DNA of 64,000 nucleotides from Streptomyces albireticuli (GTDB taxonomy: Bacteria > Actinomycetota > Actinomycetes > Streptomycetales > Streptomycetaceae). Made by a program: the position numbers and the translations under genes. The DNA lies in contig NZ_JAJQQS010000002.1 of the NCBI RefSeq assembly GCF_021228125.1, positions 744,001 to 808,000 of the forward strand. Reading direction: 5' to 3'. The notes beneath the pieces were generated by a model. It did no database searches, was not told the DNA's origin, and saw only the letters and a list, made by a program, of their open reading frames with translations. Shown here piece by piece: positions 7,326-15,923 of this stretch (position 1 is the first letter of the stretch; every line of letters starts with the position of its first letter).

Positions 7326-8681
7326 GTGACCGTGAACGCTGACATCGAAGCCGTCGCCGGTCGGGCGACGTGGCGACACCTGCCTGCGGCGCAGCAGCCC
7401 GAGTACCCGGATGCCGAGGCTCTGCGCGAAGTAGTCGCGGAGCTTTCAAGCTATCCGCCTCTCGTCTTCGCGGGCGAGTGCGACCAGCTGCGCCAGCGCC
7501 TGGGAGCCGTCGCCCGTGGTGAGGCGTTCCTGCTCCAGGGCGGCGACTGCGCCGAGGCGTTCGACGCCGTCGGCGCCGACCAGATCCGCAACAAGCTCAA
7601 GACGCTGCTCCAGATGGGCGCCGTGCTGACCTACGCGGGCTCCGTGCCCGTCGTGAAGGTGGGCCGGATCGCCGGGCAGTACAGCAAGCCGCGCTCGAAG
7701 CCGACCGAGACCCGCGACGGCGTGACCCTGCCGACCTACCGCGGCGACTCCGTCAACGGCTTCGCCTTCACGCCCGAGGCCCGTACGCCGGACCCGCAGC
7801 GCCTGAAGCGGATGTACCACGCCTCCGCCGCCACCCTGAACCTCGTCCGCGCCTTCACCACCGGTGGTTACGCGGACCTGCGCCAGGTCCACGCCTGGAA
7901 CCAGGACTTCGTGAAGTCCTCCCCCTCCGGGCAGCGCTACGAGGCGCTGGCCCGCGAGATCGACCGGGCGCTGAACTTCATGAACGCCTGCGGGGTGGAC
8001 CCGGAGGAGTTCAAGACCGTCGAGTTCTTCTCGTCGCACGAGGCGCTCGTCCTGGACTACGAGTCGGCGCTGACCCGTGTCGACTCGCGGACCGGCGACC
8101 TGTACGACGTGTCGGGCCACATGGTCTGGATCGGTGAGCGCACCCGGCAGCTGGACGGTGCCCACATCGAGTTCGCGTCGAAGATCCGTAACCCGATCGG
8201 GGTGAAGCTCGGCCCGACGTCGACCGCCGAGGACGCGCTGACCCTCATCGAGCGCCTCGACCCGGAGCGCGAGCCGGGCCGGCTGACCTTCATCACCCGC
8301 ATGGGTGCCGACAAGATCCGGGAGAAGCTGCCGGAGCTGGTCGAGAAGGTCACGGCGTCCGGTGCCCAGGTCGCGTGGATCTGCGACCCGATGCACGGCA
8401 ACACGTTCGAGGCGGCCTCGGGCCACAAGACCCGCCGCTTCGACGACGTGCTGGACGAGGTCAAGGGGTTCTTCGAGGTCCACAAGGGCCTCGGCACCCA
8501 CCCGGGCGGCATCCACGTCGAGCTGACCGGTGACGACGTCACGGAGTGCGTGGGCGGCGGTGACGAGATCTTCGTCGACGACCTGCACCAGCGCTACGAG
8601 ACGGCCTGCGACCCGCGGCTCAACCGCAGCCAGTCGCTGGACCTGGCGTTCCTGGTCGCGGAGATGTACCGGGACCAGTAG
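7326..8681 (+). CDS. aroH: 3-deoxy-7-phosphoheptulonate synthase, class II (DAHP synthase)
   Basis: The product is 451 aa, the normal length of class II (plant/actinobacterial) DAHP synthases. It condenses phosphoenolpyruvate and erythrose 4-phosphate, the first step of the shikimate pathway. Recognisable blocks include LLQGGDCAEAF, KVGRIAGQYSKPRS, YRGDSVNGF, WIGERTRQLDGAH and CDPMHGNTF, which carry the metal and PEP ligands. Start GTG 7326 has no Shine-Dalgarno but a TAGTGT hexamer (7314-7319) lies 6 nt upstream, implying a leaderless mRNA. It is divergent from the attenuated trpEG-like gene, so aromatic supply and use are paired here. A strong terminator follows at 8708. Confidence 0.95.
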   Translation: MTVNADIEAVAGRATWRHLPAAQQPEYPDAEALREVVAELSSYPPLVFAGECDQLRQRLGAVARGEAFLLQGGDCAEAFDAVGADQIRNKLKTLLQMGAVLTYAGSVPVVKVGRIAGQYSKPRSKPTETRDGVTLPTYRGDSVNGFAFTPEARTPDPQRLKRMYHASAATLNLVRAFTTGGYADLRQVHAWNQDFVKSSPSGQRYEALAREIDRALNFMNACGVDPEEFKTVEFFSSHEALVLDYESALTRVDSRTGDLYDVSGHMVWIGERTRQLDGAHIEFASKIRNPIGVKLGPTSTAEDALTLIERLDPEREPGRLTFITRMGADKIREKLPELVEKVTASGAQVAWICDPMHGNTFEAASGHKTRRFDDVLDEVKGFFEVHKGLGTHPGGIHVELTGDDVTECVGGGDEIFVDDLHQRYETACDPRLNRSQSLDLAFLVAEMYRDQ

Positions 8682-8707
8682 GACGACGGCTTTCGGCCGG
8701 TGAACGA

Positions 8708-8744
8708 CCGTGGGGCGCGGATCCGAGTGATCCGCGCCCCACGG
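8708..8744 (+). terminator. Intrinsic terminator of aroH
   Basis: A perfect 16-bp stem (CCGTGGGGCGCGGATC, 8708-8723, with 8729-8744) and 5-nt loop lies 27 bp after the aroH stop, followed by the T-rich CGTTGTTATT. Confidence 0.88.
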
Positions 8745-8747
8745 CGT

Positions 8748-8776
8748 TGTTATTCGGCCGCCCAGCCGGGTAAGGT
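8748..8776 (+). promoter_or_regulatory. bfd promoter
   Basis: TTGTTA (8748-8753) and TAAGGT (8771-8776) are separated by 17 bp, a good vegetative -35/-10 pair. The -10 is the first six bases of the iron box, so repressor binding would block RNA polymerase. Confidence 0.6.
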
Positions 8777-8789
8777 AAGGGTAACCTTA
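8771..8789 (+). promoter_or_regulatory. Iron box (DmdR1/IdeR-type operator)
   Basis: TAAGGTAAGGGTAACCTTA is a 19-bp near-palindrome matching the actinobacterial iron-box consensus TTAGGTTAGGCTAACCTAA at most positions. It lies 20 bp upstream of bfd and overlaps its -10, predicting repression by iron-loaded DmdR/IdeR. Confidence 0.85.
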
Positions 8790-8808
8790 TTGATCAACCC
8801 GCTGGGCG

Positions 8809-9048
8809 GTGAACCGCGTGTACGTCTGCTCGTGCTTCGGCATCACGGAGCAGCAGGTGCGTGACCACGCGGACAAGGGGGCGTGCACGCCCCGGCAGAT
8901 AGCCTCCGCCTGCAAGGCCGGCACCGACTGCGGCAGCTGTGTGCGCCGCATCCAGGCCCTGCTCGGCCGTGGCGCGTGCCCGCGCCGCGAGCTGGCCGAC
9001 CAGGGGGACACCGACGTGCTCGGTTCGGAGATACCCCAGGCCGCCTAG
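8809..9048 (+). CDS. bfd: Bacterioferritin-associated ferredoxin, [2Fe-2S]
   Basis: The product is 79 aa. Four cysteines in the Bfd pattern are visible: CxC (Cys7, Cys9) and CxxC (Cys41, Cys44), which bind a [2Fe-2S] cluster. Bfd donates electrons to bacterioferritin so that stored iron is released. The pairing with the convergent bfr gene and the iron box upstream fit this role: expression is expected in iron starvation. GTG 8809 is taken as start; GTG 8818 three codons later is also possible because no strong Shine-Dalgarno precedes either. Confidence 0.9.
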   Translation: MNRVYVCSCFGITEQQVRDHADKGACTPRQIASACKAGTDCGSCVRRIQALLGRGACPRRELADQGDTDVLGSEIPQAA

Positions 9049-9103
9049 GCCGCCCGGGTGGCTGTTTCCGGGTCCGGTGGCCCGTGCCGCCCGCCCGGTC
9101 GGC

Positions 9104-9592
9104 TCAGTCCGCTCCGCCGTTGGACTGGTCGATGAACTGCGCGAGGTAGAGCGGCTCACCGAGCTTCTCGATCAGGTCCAGCTGGGTGTCGAGGTAGTCG
9201 ATGTGGTTCTCCTCGTCCTCGAGGATGGCCTCGAAGATGTTGGCCGAGGTGATGTCGCCCTTGGCCCGCATGACCTCCACGCCGCGCTTGAGGCGGTCGA
9301 TCGCCTCCACCTCCACCTGGCGGTCGGCCTGGAACATCTCCACGATCGACTGGCCGATCCGCACATGGAAGAGCCGCTGGTAGTTCGGCAGCCCCTCCAG
9401 GAAGAGAATGCGGTCGGTCAGTACCTCCGCGTGCTTCATCTCGTCGAAGGACTCGGCGCGGGTGTGCTCGGCGATCTTCGTCCAACCGAGGTGCTCCTGC
9501 ATTTTCGCGTGCAGGAAGTACTGATTGATGGCGGTGAGCTCGGCCGTCAGCTGTTCGTTGAGAAATTCGATGACCTCAGGGTCGCCCTGCAT
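9104..9592 (-). CDS. bfr: Bacterioferritin
   Basis: The product is 162 aa, a heme-containing ferritin-like protein that assembles into an iron-storing 24-mer. The ferroxidase ligands Glu18, Glu51, His54, Glu94, Glu127 and His130 are all present at the canonical positions, and Met52, the heme ligand, is in FDEMKHAE. Start ATG 9592 was chosen over longer frames because GGAAGGAG lies 8 nt upstream and the canonical ferritin N-terminus (MQGDPEVIEFLNEQL) begins there. It is convergent with bfd. No iron box is visible upstream, but overlapping inverted repeats occur at 9665-9683. Confidence 0.96.
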   Translation of the reverse strand: MQGDPEVIEFLNEQLTAELTAINQYFLHAKMQEHLGWTKIAEHTRAESFDEMKHAEVLTDRILFLEGLPNYQRLFHVRIGQSIVEMFQADRQVEVEAIDRLKRGVEVMRAKGDITSANIFEAILEDEENHIDYLDTQLDLIEKLGEPLYLAQFIDQSNGGAD

Positions 9593-9664
9593 CGCAGAGG
9601 CTCCTTCCACGAGGGTGGCTGGCAGGTTGCGCGCATCCTCGCACCGCCCTTCGAAACCGTCCAG

Positions 9665-9683
9665 TAAGTGCACACTTAGTGTG
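9665..9683. promoter_or_regulatory. Overlapping inverted repeats between bfr and a YuiH-like gene
   Basis: CACACTTAGTGTG (9671-9683) is a perfect 6-bp-arm palindrome and overlaps TAAGTGCACACTTA (9665-9678), a second near-palindrome. They lie 73 bp from the bfr start and 63 bp from the molybdoenzyme start, in the divergent promoter region. The binding protein is unknown. Confidence 0.5.
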
Positions 9684-9745
9684 AGTTGCCCGGATAGTGG
9701 AACCCCTGGTCATCAGCACTGTCAAAGGTCTGACACCATGGAGCC

Positions 9746-10378
9746 ATGGGGCCCTCGAAAAACGCCGAAAGCCGCAAAGGGGACCTCCCCCAGCTGCCTC
9801 CGGGACAGCGCCTGCAGCGCGGCTGGCCGGTGACGCATTACGGGCCGGTCCCCAGGTTCAGACCGGACCGCTGGGAGTTCCGTGTCTTCGGCTCGACCGC
9901 CGACGGGGACAAGCACTGCTGGACGCACGACGAATTCTCCGCACTGCCGTATTCGACGGTGGTGGCGGATCTGCACTGCGTCACGAAGTACAGCATGCTC
10001 GGCGCCGAATGGGGTGGGGTTTCGGCCCGTACGATCCTCGAACTCGCCCCGCCCGCGCCCGAGGTCACCCATGTGATGGTGTGGGCCGAATACGGTTTCA
10101 GCTCAAATCTGCGGCTGTCGGATTTCACCTCCGAGCAGTCCATTTTCGCCACCCACAAGGACGGCGAGCCGCTCACCGCCGAGCACGGTTTTCCGGTGCG
10201 GCTCGTGGTCCCTCACCTGTACGCCTGGAAGGGCCCCAAGTGGGTGCGGGGCGTGGAGTACATGACGGCGGACCGCCGGGGATTCTGGGAGGAGCGGGGC
10301 TACCACAACATCGGTGACCCCTGGCGGGAGCAGCGCTACACCTACCAGGAGCGACCGGGCGAGGGCCCGGAGATCTGA
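9746..10378 (+). CDS. Sulfite oxidase-like (YuiH family) molybdopterin oxidoreductase
   Basis: The product is 210 aa and consists essentially of the oxidoreductase molybdopterin-binding domain. The likely molybdenum-ligating Cys is in VVADLHCVTKYS, and downstream blocks (WAEYGFSSNL, PVRLVVPHLYAWKGPKWV) are typical of the family. There is no signal peptide and no heme or dimerisation domain, which makes it the short YuiH type rather than a true sulfite oxidase; the physiological substrate is unknown. ATG 9746 was chosen by homology of the N-terminus; an ATG at 9738 is in another frame. It is divergent from bfr and convergent with the endonuclease IV gene. Confidence 0.85.
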   Translation: MGPSKNAESRKGDLPQLPPGQRLQRGWPVTHYGPVPRFRPDRWEFRVFGSTADGDKHCWTHDEFSALPYSTVVADLHCVTKYSMLGAEWGGVSARTILELAPPAPEVTHVMVWAEYGFSSNLRLSDFTSEQSIFATHKDGEPLTAEHGFPVRLVVPHLYAWKGPKWVRGVEYMTADRRGFWEERGYHNIGDPWREQRYTYQERPGEGPEI

Positions 10379-10415
10379 GACTCCCCGGGGGCGCCCCGGC
10401 ACCTCTCGGAAGTCC

Positions 10416-11330
10416 TCAGCAGGCGGCCGCCGCCCGCAGTTCCTTCAGACGCGCCACGTCCGCCGCGTGGCCCTCAGGCCCACCCGGTGTCTCGATCGTC
10501 AGGGAGACGCCCTCCGTCGCCGGGTGCGTGAACAGCTCCGCGAACGGGTCGGCCCCGATATGGCCGGAACCGATGTTCTCGTGCCGGTCCCGGTGCGCGC
10601 CGACGGCCTCCTTGGAGTCGTTGGCGTGGATCAGCCGCAGCCGGCCCTCGCCCACGACGGAGACCAGCTCGTCGAGCGTCCGCTTCATCCCGCCCGTCTC
10701 GGCGAGGTCGTGGCCCGCCGCGAAGACGTGGCAGGTGTCCAGGCACACCCCCAGCTTCGGGTGGTGCTCCAGGGCCTCGAAATACGGGCCGAGGTCCTCG
10801 ACCAGGGAACACAGCGACGCACCCTGCCCGGCGGTGGGCTCCAGCAGCAGCCAGGGGTCGTCGTCACGGGTCAGCTCGTCCAGGAGCGGCAGCAGCCGCT
10901 CGTGCACCTGGGCCAGGGCCTCGCGGCGCGGCCTGCCGCCGGTCGCCGACCCGGTGTGGACGACGACGCCCAGCGCGCCGATCGCCCGCCCCCGGCGCAG
11001 CGAGTGCCGCATGGATTCCACGGACAGCTCGACCGTCGCCGGGGTGTGCGAGCCGAAGTTGATCAGATAGGGGGCGTGCACCCAGACCGGGAGGTCCTCC
11101 TCGGCGCACGCGGCCCGGAACTCCTCGTCCTGCCGCGCGACGCCGGCCGGGGTGGCCCAGCCGCGCGGGTTGGCCACGAAGACCTGCACCGTCTCGGCCC
11201 CCATCCGCCGGGCGTAGGGCAGCCCCGTCCTCACCAGGCCCCCGGCGACGGGGATGTGCCCGCCGACGGGGTTGCGCCCGCGCGCGCGGGCCGTGCCCGT
11301 GAGGCCCGTGGGCTCCGTGTCGCCGTTCAT
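10416..11330 (-). CDS. nfo: Deoxyribonuclease IV (endonuclease IV, AP endonuclease)
   Basis: The product is 304 aa. It is a TIM-barrel AP endonuclease of the xylose-isomerase-like superfamily, which cleaves DNA at abasic sites during base-excision repair. Metal-binding motifs are visible: WVHAPYLINFGS, LLLEPTAGQG, VCLDTCHVFAAGHD, IHANDSK and HENIGSGHIG. The first about 18 residues are a low-complexity extension, so the true start could be later. It begins 2 nt after the stop of the upstream Ser/Thr kinase gene, so the two are probably co-transcribed and translationally coupled. Confidence 0.92.
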   Translation of the reverse strand: MNGDTEPTGLTGTARARGRNPVGGHIPVAGGLVRTGLPYARRMGAETVQVFVANPRGWATPAGVARQDEEFRAACAEEDLPVWVHAPYLINFGSHTPATVELSVESMRHSLRRGRAIGALGVVVHTGSATGGRPRREALAQVHERLLPLLDELTRDDDPWLLLEPTAGQGASLCSLVEDLGPYFEALEHHPKLGVCLDTCHVFAAGHDLAETGGMKRTLDELVSVVGEGRLRLIHANDSKEAVGAHRDRHENIGSGHIGADPFAELFTHPATEGVSLTIETPGGPEGHAADVARLKELRAAAAC

Positions 11331-11332
11331 CC

Positions 11333-13291
11333 CTACAGGCCGCCCTTGAGCTCGATCGTGATAGTGCCGCCCTTGGGCGCCTGGTCGCCGCCCTTGACCG
11401 ACTGGCGGTCGACGGAGTCCCGGGGGAAGAAGAACGGCCGCTTCACCTCGACCTTGAAGCCCGCGTCCGTGAGCGTCCGCCGGGCGTCGGCCTCGCTCCT
11501 GCCCGTGACGTCGGGGACGGTGACCATCTCCTGGCCCTTGGAGACCGTGATTGTGATCTTGTCGCCCTTGGCCGCCTTGGCGCCCTTGCCGGGCGACTGC
11601 TCGGCCACCGCGTCCTTGGGCTTGTCGGAGAAGACCTGGGTGCCGGAGACCTCGACCTCGAAGCCCTTGTCGCGCAGCGCCGTGGTGGCGGCCGCGACGG
11701 ACTGACCGGTCACGTCCGGCACGTCGAGGGCCGGGCCCTTGCTGACGGTCAGCGCCACGGGGGTGTCCGGCCGCCGCTCCGCGCCCGCCTTGGGGTCGGT
11801 GGCCAGCACCGCGCCCTGCGGGGTCTCGTCGCTGAACTGCGTGCCGACGTCGCCGACGGCCAGGCCCGCGCCCTCGATCTTCCGCTTCGCCGCGTCGAGC
11901 CCCATGCCGATGACGTTGGGCACCTCGGAGCGGGCCGGGCCCCGGGAGACGGTGATCGTCACCTTGCCGGTGTTGCGGATCCGCTCGCCGGTGGCGGGAT
12001 CCGTGGCCGTCACCCGGCCGCGCTCGACCGTGTCGCTGAACTCCTGCTTGACCTTCACCCCGAGCCCGGCCTTGCCGAGCTCCTTCTCGGCCTTGTCCTG
12101 GGGCATGTCCAGGACGGCCGGGACCTTGGTGAACTGACCGGAGTTGACGTACCAGACGCCCGAGCCGACCAGTACCGCGAGGACGGCGGCGAGCGCTATC
12201 AGCAGCCCGCGCCGGGGCAGCGGGCGGCGCCCGGGGCGTGGCCCGCCGGCGGGCGGCGGCCCCGGGGGCACGGGCGGGTGGTCCAGGCGCGTGGTGCGGT
12301 TCAGGGCGTCGTCGGCGGGCGCGGGCGGTGCGCCGACGAGCCGGGGCAGCACGCTCGTGCGGTCCTCGGAGCCCGTGGGCGGGGCGGCCGGCCCGGCCGC
12401 GCCCGCCGACGACGCCTGCGGGGGCACGGCGTCCAGCTGTTCGTCGGAGAGCGCCTCGCGCGCCGCGCGGACCAGCGCCAGCATCGCCGCCGCGTCGGCC
12501 GGGCGGTCCCGCGGGTCGCGCGCGGTGGCACCGGCGACCAGGGCGTCCAGGCCGGGGGCCAGCCCGGGGACGGCCGCGGACGGGGCCGGCACGTCCTCGT
12601 GCAGGTGCTGGTAGAGCACCTGGGCCGGGGTGCTGCCGCCGTGCGGCTTGGCGCCCGTGAGCATCTCGTAGAGCACCACGCCGCAGGCGTAGACGTCCAC
12701 GCGGGTGTCGGCGGTGCCGTGCTCGATCTGCTCGGGGGCCAGGTACGACACGGTGCCCAGCACCGAGCCGGTGGAGGCCGAGGTGTGGGTGTCCACGGCC
12801 CGTACGAGCCCGAAGTCGGCGACCTTCACCCGGCCGTCGTCGCCGATCAGGACGTTCTCCGGCTTCATATCGCGGTGGATCAGCCCCGCGAGGTGGGCCG
12901 CGCCGAGCGCCGCGAGCACCGGCTCCAGGATGTCCAGGGCCGCGCGGGGCTGGAGGGCGCCGCGCTCGCGCAGGACGTCGCGCAGGGTGCAGCCGGGCAC
13001 GTACTCCATCGCTATGTAGACATAGCCGCGGTCCGTGCCCTGGTCCGAGACGCTCACCACATTGGGGTGGTCGAGCCGGGCGGCCGACCTCGCCTCGCGG
13101 ATGAAGCGCTCGACGAACGCGGCGTCCCCGGCGAGACCGGGGTGCATCACCTTCAGCGCGAGCACGCGGTCGAGCCGGGTGTCCACGGCCCGGTAGACCG
13201 TGGCCATCCCGCCGACGGCGATCCGGGCGTCGACCCGGTAGCGGCCGTCGAGCACGTTCCCGACGAGCGGGTCCCCTAGCGTCGTATCCAC
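11333..13291 (-). CDS. Ser/Thr protein kinase with four PASTA domains
   Basis: The product is 652 aa. The Hanks-type kinase domain (about 15-275) shows Lys47 in ALKVMHPG, the catalytic loop HRDMKPEN (Asp141) and DFG at 159. A Pro-rich linker is followed by one transmembrane helix (about 365-387, LLIALAAVLAVLVGSGVWY) and then four extracellular PASTA repeats. PASTA kinases (PknB/PrkC family) sense cell-wall fragments such as muropeptides and regulate growth and germination. Proximity to the dcw cluster is in keeping but not adjacent. Start GTG 13291 has no Shine-Dalgarno; TAGACT (13298-13303) ends 6 nt upstream, so the mRNA is probably leaderless. Confidence 0.93.
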   Translation of the reverse strand: MDTTLGDPLVGNVLDGRYRVDARIAVGGMATVYRAVDTRLDRVLALKVMHPGLAGDAAFVERFIREARSAARLDHPNVVSVSDQGTDRGYVYIAMEYVPGCTLRDVLRERGALQPRAALDILEPVLAALGAAHLAGLIHRDMKPENVLIGDDGRVKVADFGLVRAVDTHTSASTGSVLGTVSYLAPEQIEHGTADTRVDVYACGVVLYEMLTGAKPHGGSTPAQVLYQHLHEDVPAPSAAVPGLAPGLDALVAGATARDPRDRPADAAAMLALVRAAREALSDEQLDAVPPQASSAGAAGPAAPPTGSEDRTSVLPRLVGAPPAPADDALNRTTRLDHPPVPPGPPPAGGPRPGRRPLPRRGLLIALAAVLAVLVGSGVWYVNSGQFTKVPAVLDMPQDKAEKELGKAGLGVKVKQEFSDTVERGRVTATDPATGERIRNTGKVTITVSRGPARSEVPNVIGMGLDAAKRKIEGAGLAVGDVGTQFSDETPQGAVLATDPKAGAERRPDTPVALTVSKGPALDVPDVTGQSVAAATTALRDKGFEVEVSGTQVFSDKPKDAVAEQSPGKGAKAAKGDKITITVSKGQEMVTVPDVTGRSEADARRTLTDAGFKVEVKRPFFFPRDSVDRQSVKGGDQAPKGGTITIELKGGL

Positions 13292-13364
13292 GGAACGAGT
13301 CTAAGAGGCCGCGCGGGCGGGCCGGGTTCTCCCCTGCCCGCCCCTCCGCCCGGTGCCGGTGGGC

Positions 13365-13384
13365 GGCCCGCCGCGCGGCGGGCC
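13365..13384 (-). terminator. Hairpin after the thi operon
   Basis: GGCCCGCCG pairs with CGGCGGGCC across CG, a perfect 9-bp stem 17 nt downstream of the thiG stop and before the kinase promoter. Confidence 0.6.
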
Positions 13385-13400
13385 GGAGCCCCGGCCGGCG

Positions 13401-14210
<810 letters not shown>

Positions 14211-14450
14211 TCAGCCTCCCTGCACCGCGGTGAGGACCTCGACGCGGTCGCCGGCGCCGAGCGTGGTGGCGGGCCACTGCCCGCGCGGCACGACCGTCTC
14301 GTTGACGGCGGCGGCGACGCCGCCGGGCGCGGTGGTGAGGGACGCGACCAGGGTGTCCAGGGTCAGGCCCGGGGGGATCGCGCGGCTCTCGCCGTTGACG
14401 CTGATGCCCACCTGGGCCTCGGGGCGGTCGGTGGGGTCGCTGGGGTTCAT
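14211..14450 (-). CDS. thiS: Sulfur carrier protein ThiS
   Basis: The product is 79 aa, a ubiquitin-fold carrier ending in the required Gly-Gly, which is adenylated and converted to a thiocarboxylate for thiazole formation. The core (SVNGESRAIPPGLTLDTLVA ... VLTAVQGG) starts near residue 16; the N-terminal extension is unusual and a shorter start cannot be excluded. The ATG at 14450 overlaps the thiO stop as ATGA, so thiS is translationally coupled to thiO. Confidence 0.93.
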   Translation of the reverse strand: MNPSDPTDRPEAQVGISVNGESRAIPPGLTLDTLVASLTTAPGGVAAAVNETVVPRGQWPATTLGAGDRVEVLTAVQGG

Positions 14451-15625
14451 ACGGGCAGCTCCTGAGGGGCGTTCGCGAAGCGTCGGGGGGAGAAGGGGAG
14501 GGCCTCGTCGGGCAGCCGTCCGGAGGTCAGCACCTCGGCCATGACGTCGCCCGTCACCGGTGTGAGCAGGACGCCGTTGCGGTGGTGGCCGGTGGCGGTG
14601 TGCAGCCCGGGCAGGGCGGTCGGGCCGAGCAGCGGGGCGTTGTCGGGGGAGCCGGGGCGCAGTCCGGCGAGCGTCTCCACCAGGGGCAGTTCGGTGATGC
14701 CGGGCACCAGCTCATGGGCCTCGCGCAGCAGTTCGTAGACCCCGCCCGCGGTGACCGTGGTGTCCCAGCCGAGCTCCTCGGTGGTCGCGCCGACGACCAG
14801 CTCGCCGTTCTCGCGCGGCACCAGGTACACCGGGCAGCCGCGCACCACGGCCCGAACGGTCCGGGAGAGGAACGGCGCGTAGGCGGGCGGCACCCGCAGC
14901 CGCAGGATCTGCCCCTTCACCGGGCGGACCGGCGGCAGCACGCCCTCGGGGACGCCCTCCAGGCAGCCGCTGCGGCTGCCCGCCGCGAGCACGGTCTGCC
15001 CGGCGGACAGCCGGTCGCCGCCCGCGAGTTCGGCGCCCGTGGCCCGGCCGCCCGCGCACAGCAGCCGTGTCACCGCCGCCCGGTGGACCGTCACCCCGGC
15101 CCGCTCGCAGGCGGTGAGCAGGGCGGCCGCGAGCCGCCGCGGATCCGTCTGGTGGTCGCCGTCCACCCGCACACCACCGCGCACGCCCGGCGCGAGCATC
15201 GGCTCCAGCCGGCGGCACTCGCGCCCGGTCAGCCACTCCGCGTCGAGCCCGGAGGCGCGCTGGAGGGCGTGCAGTTCCCGCAGGTGCGCCCGGTCGTCGG
15301 CGTCGAGGGCGACGGCCAGGGTGCCGCACGCGCGGTACCCCGTGCCCCGGCCGCTCGCCTCCTCCAGCTCGGCCGTGAACGCCGGATAGCGCCGGGCCGA
15401 CTCCAGGTTCAGCGCCAGCAGGGTCTGCTCGCCGTAGTGCAGTTCGGTCACCGCGGCCAGCATCCCGGCCGCGACGTGCGCCGCGCCGCCGCCCGGCGCG
15501 GGGTCCGCGAGCGCCGTGCGCAGCCCGCGCTGTGCCGCGCGCCACGCCGTGACCAGACCGATGACACCGCCGCCCACGACGAGGACGTCGTACGCCCCCG
15601 GTGACGCGGTGGAAGACGCGTACAT
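14447..15625 (-). CDS. thiO: Glycine oxidase ThiO
   Basis: The product is 392 aa, an FAD-dependent amine oxidase that converts glycine to the dehydroglycine used by ThiG. The dinucleotide-binding fingerprint VLVVGGGVIGLVTAW is near residue 15-29. The C-terminal GLRPGSPDNAPLLG and GHHRNGVLLTPVTG blocks bind FAD and substrate. It is the first gene of the operon, directly behind a TPP riboswitch, and overlaps thiS by 4 bp. Start ATG 15625 follows a GGAGGGG site that abuts the riboswitch. Confidence 0.95.
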   Translation of the reverse strand: MYASSTASPGAYDVLVVGGGVIGLVTAWRAAQRGLRTALADPAPGGGAAHVAAGMLAAVTELHYGEQTLLALNLESARRYPAFTAELEEASGRGTGYRACGTLAVALDADDRAHLRELHALQRASGLDAEWLTGRECRRLEPMLAPGVRGGVRVDGDHQTDPRRLAAALLTACERAGVTVHRAAVTRLLCAGGRATGAELAGGDRLSAGQTVLAAGSRSGCLEGVPEGVLPPVRPVKGQILRLRVPPAYAPFLSRTVRAVVRGCPVYLVPRENGELVVGATTEELGWDTTVTAGGVYELLREAHELVPGITELPLVETLAGLRPGSPDNAPLLGPTALPGLHTATGHHRNGVLLTPVTGDVMAEVLTSGRLPDEALPFSPRRFANAPQELPV

Positions 15626-15634
15626 GGGTGTCCA

Positions 15635-15736
15635 GCCCCTCCCTTCGCCGGCATGACCCGGATCAGGTTCGTACGGTCGGAGGCCGTCCAGCCTCCCTCT
15701 CAGCCCGGTGCGTCCGGGCTCCCGCGAGTGCTTGCA
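15635..15736 (-). ncRNA. TPP (THI-box) riboswitch
   Basis: Minus-strand sequence contains the conserved blocks GGGCTGAGAGGG and GAACCTGATCCGGGTCATGCC, flanked by pairing ends (CGGGAGCCC and the 3' GGCGAAGGGAGG). It lies immediately upstream of thiO, and its 3' edge includes the thiO ribosome binding site, so thiamine pyrophosphate would block translation initiation or cause premature termination. Confidence 0.96.
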
Positions 15737-15742
15737 CCGGCC

Positions 15743-15748
15743 ACCCTA
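15743..15748 (-). promoter_or_regulatory. -10 hexamer of the thi operon
   Basis: TAGGGT on the minus strand, 7 nt before the predicted 5' end of the TPP riboswitch, fits a vegetative -10. No strong -35 is apparent. Confidence 0.55.
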
Positions 15749-15923
15749 GTACGCGCCGGGAAGCGACCGGAAGGCCGCTCGGACCCCGGCGGCGGGGCCC
15801 CGGGACGCCCTGGGCGGCGGCCCCGCGCCGTGGCGTTCCGGGCGCACTGGTGAATGACCTTGTGTCGGACGTCTCGCTGCACGGTGCTGCGGGGAAGCCC
15901 GGCCCCCGCCCTACAGTGATCGG

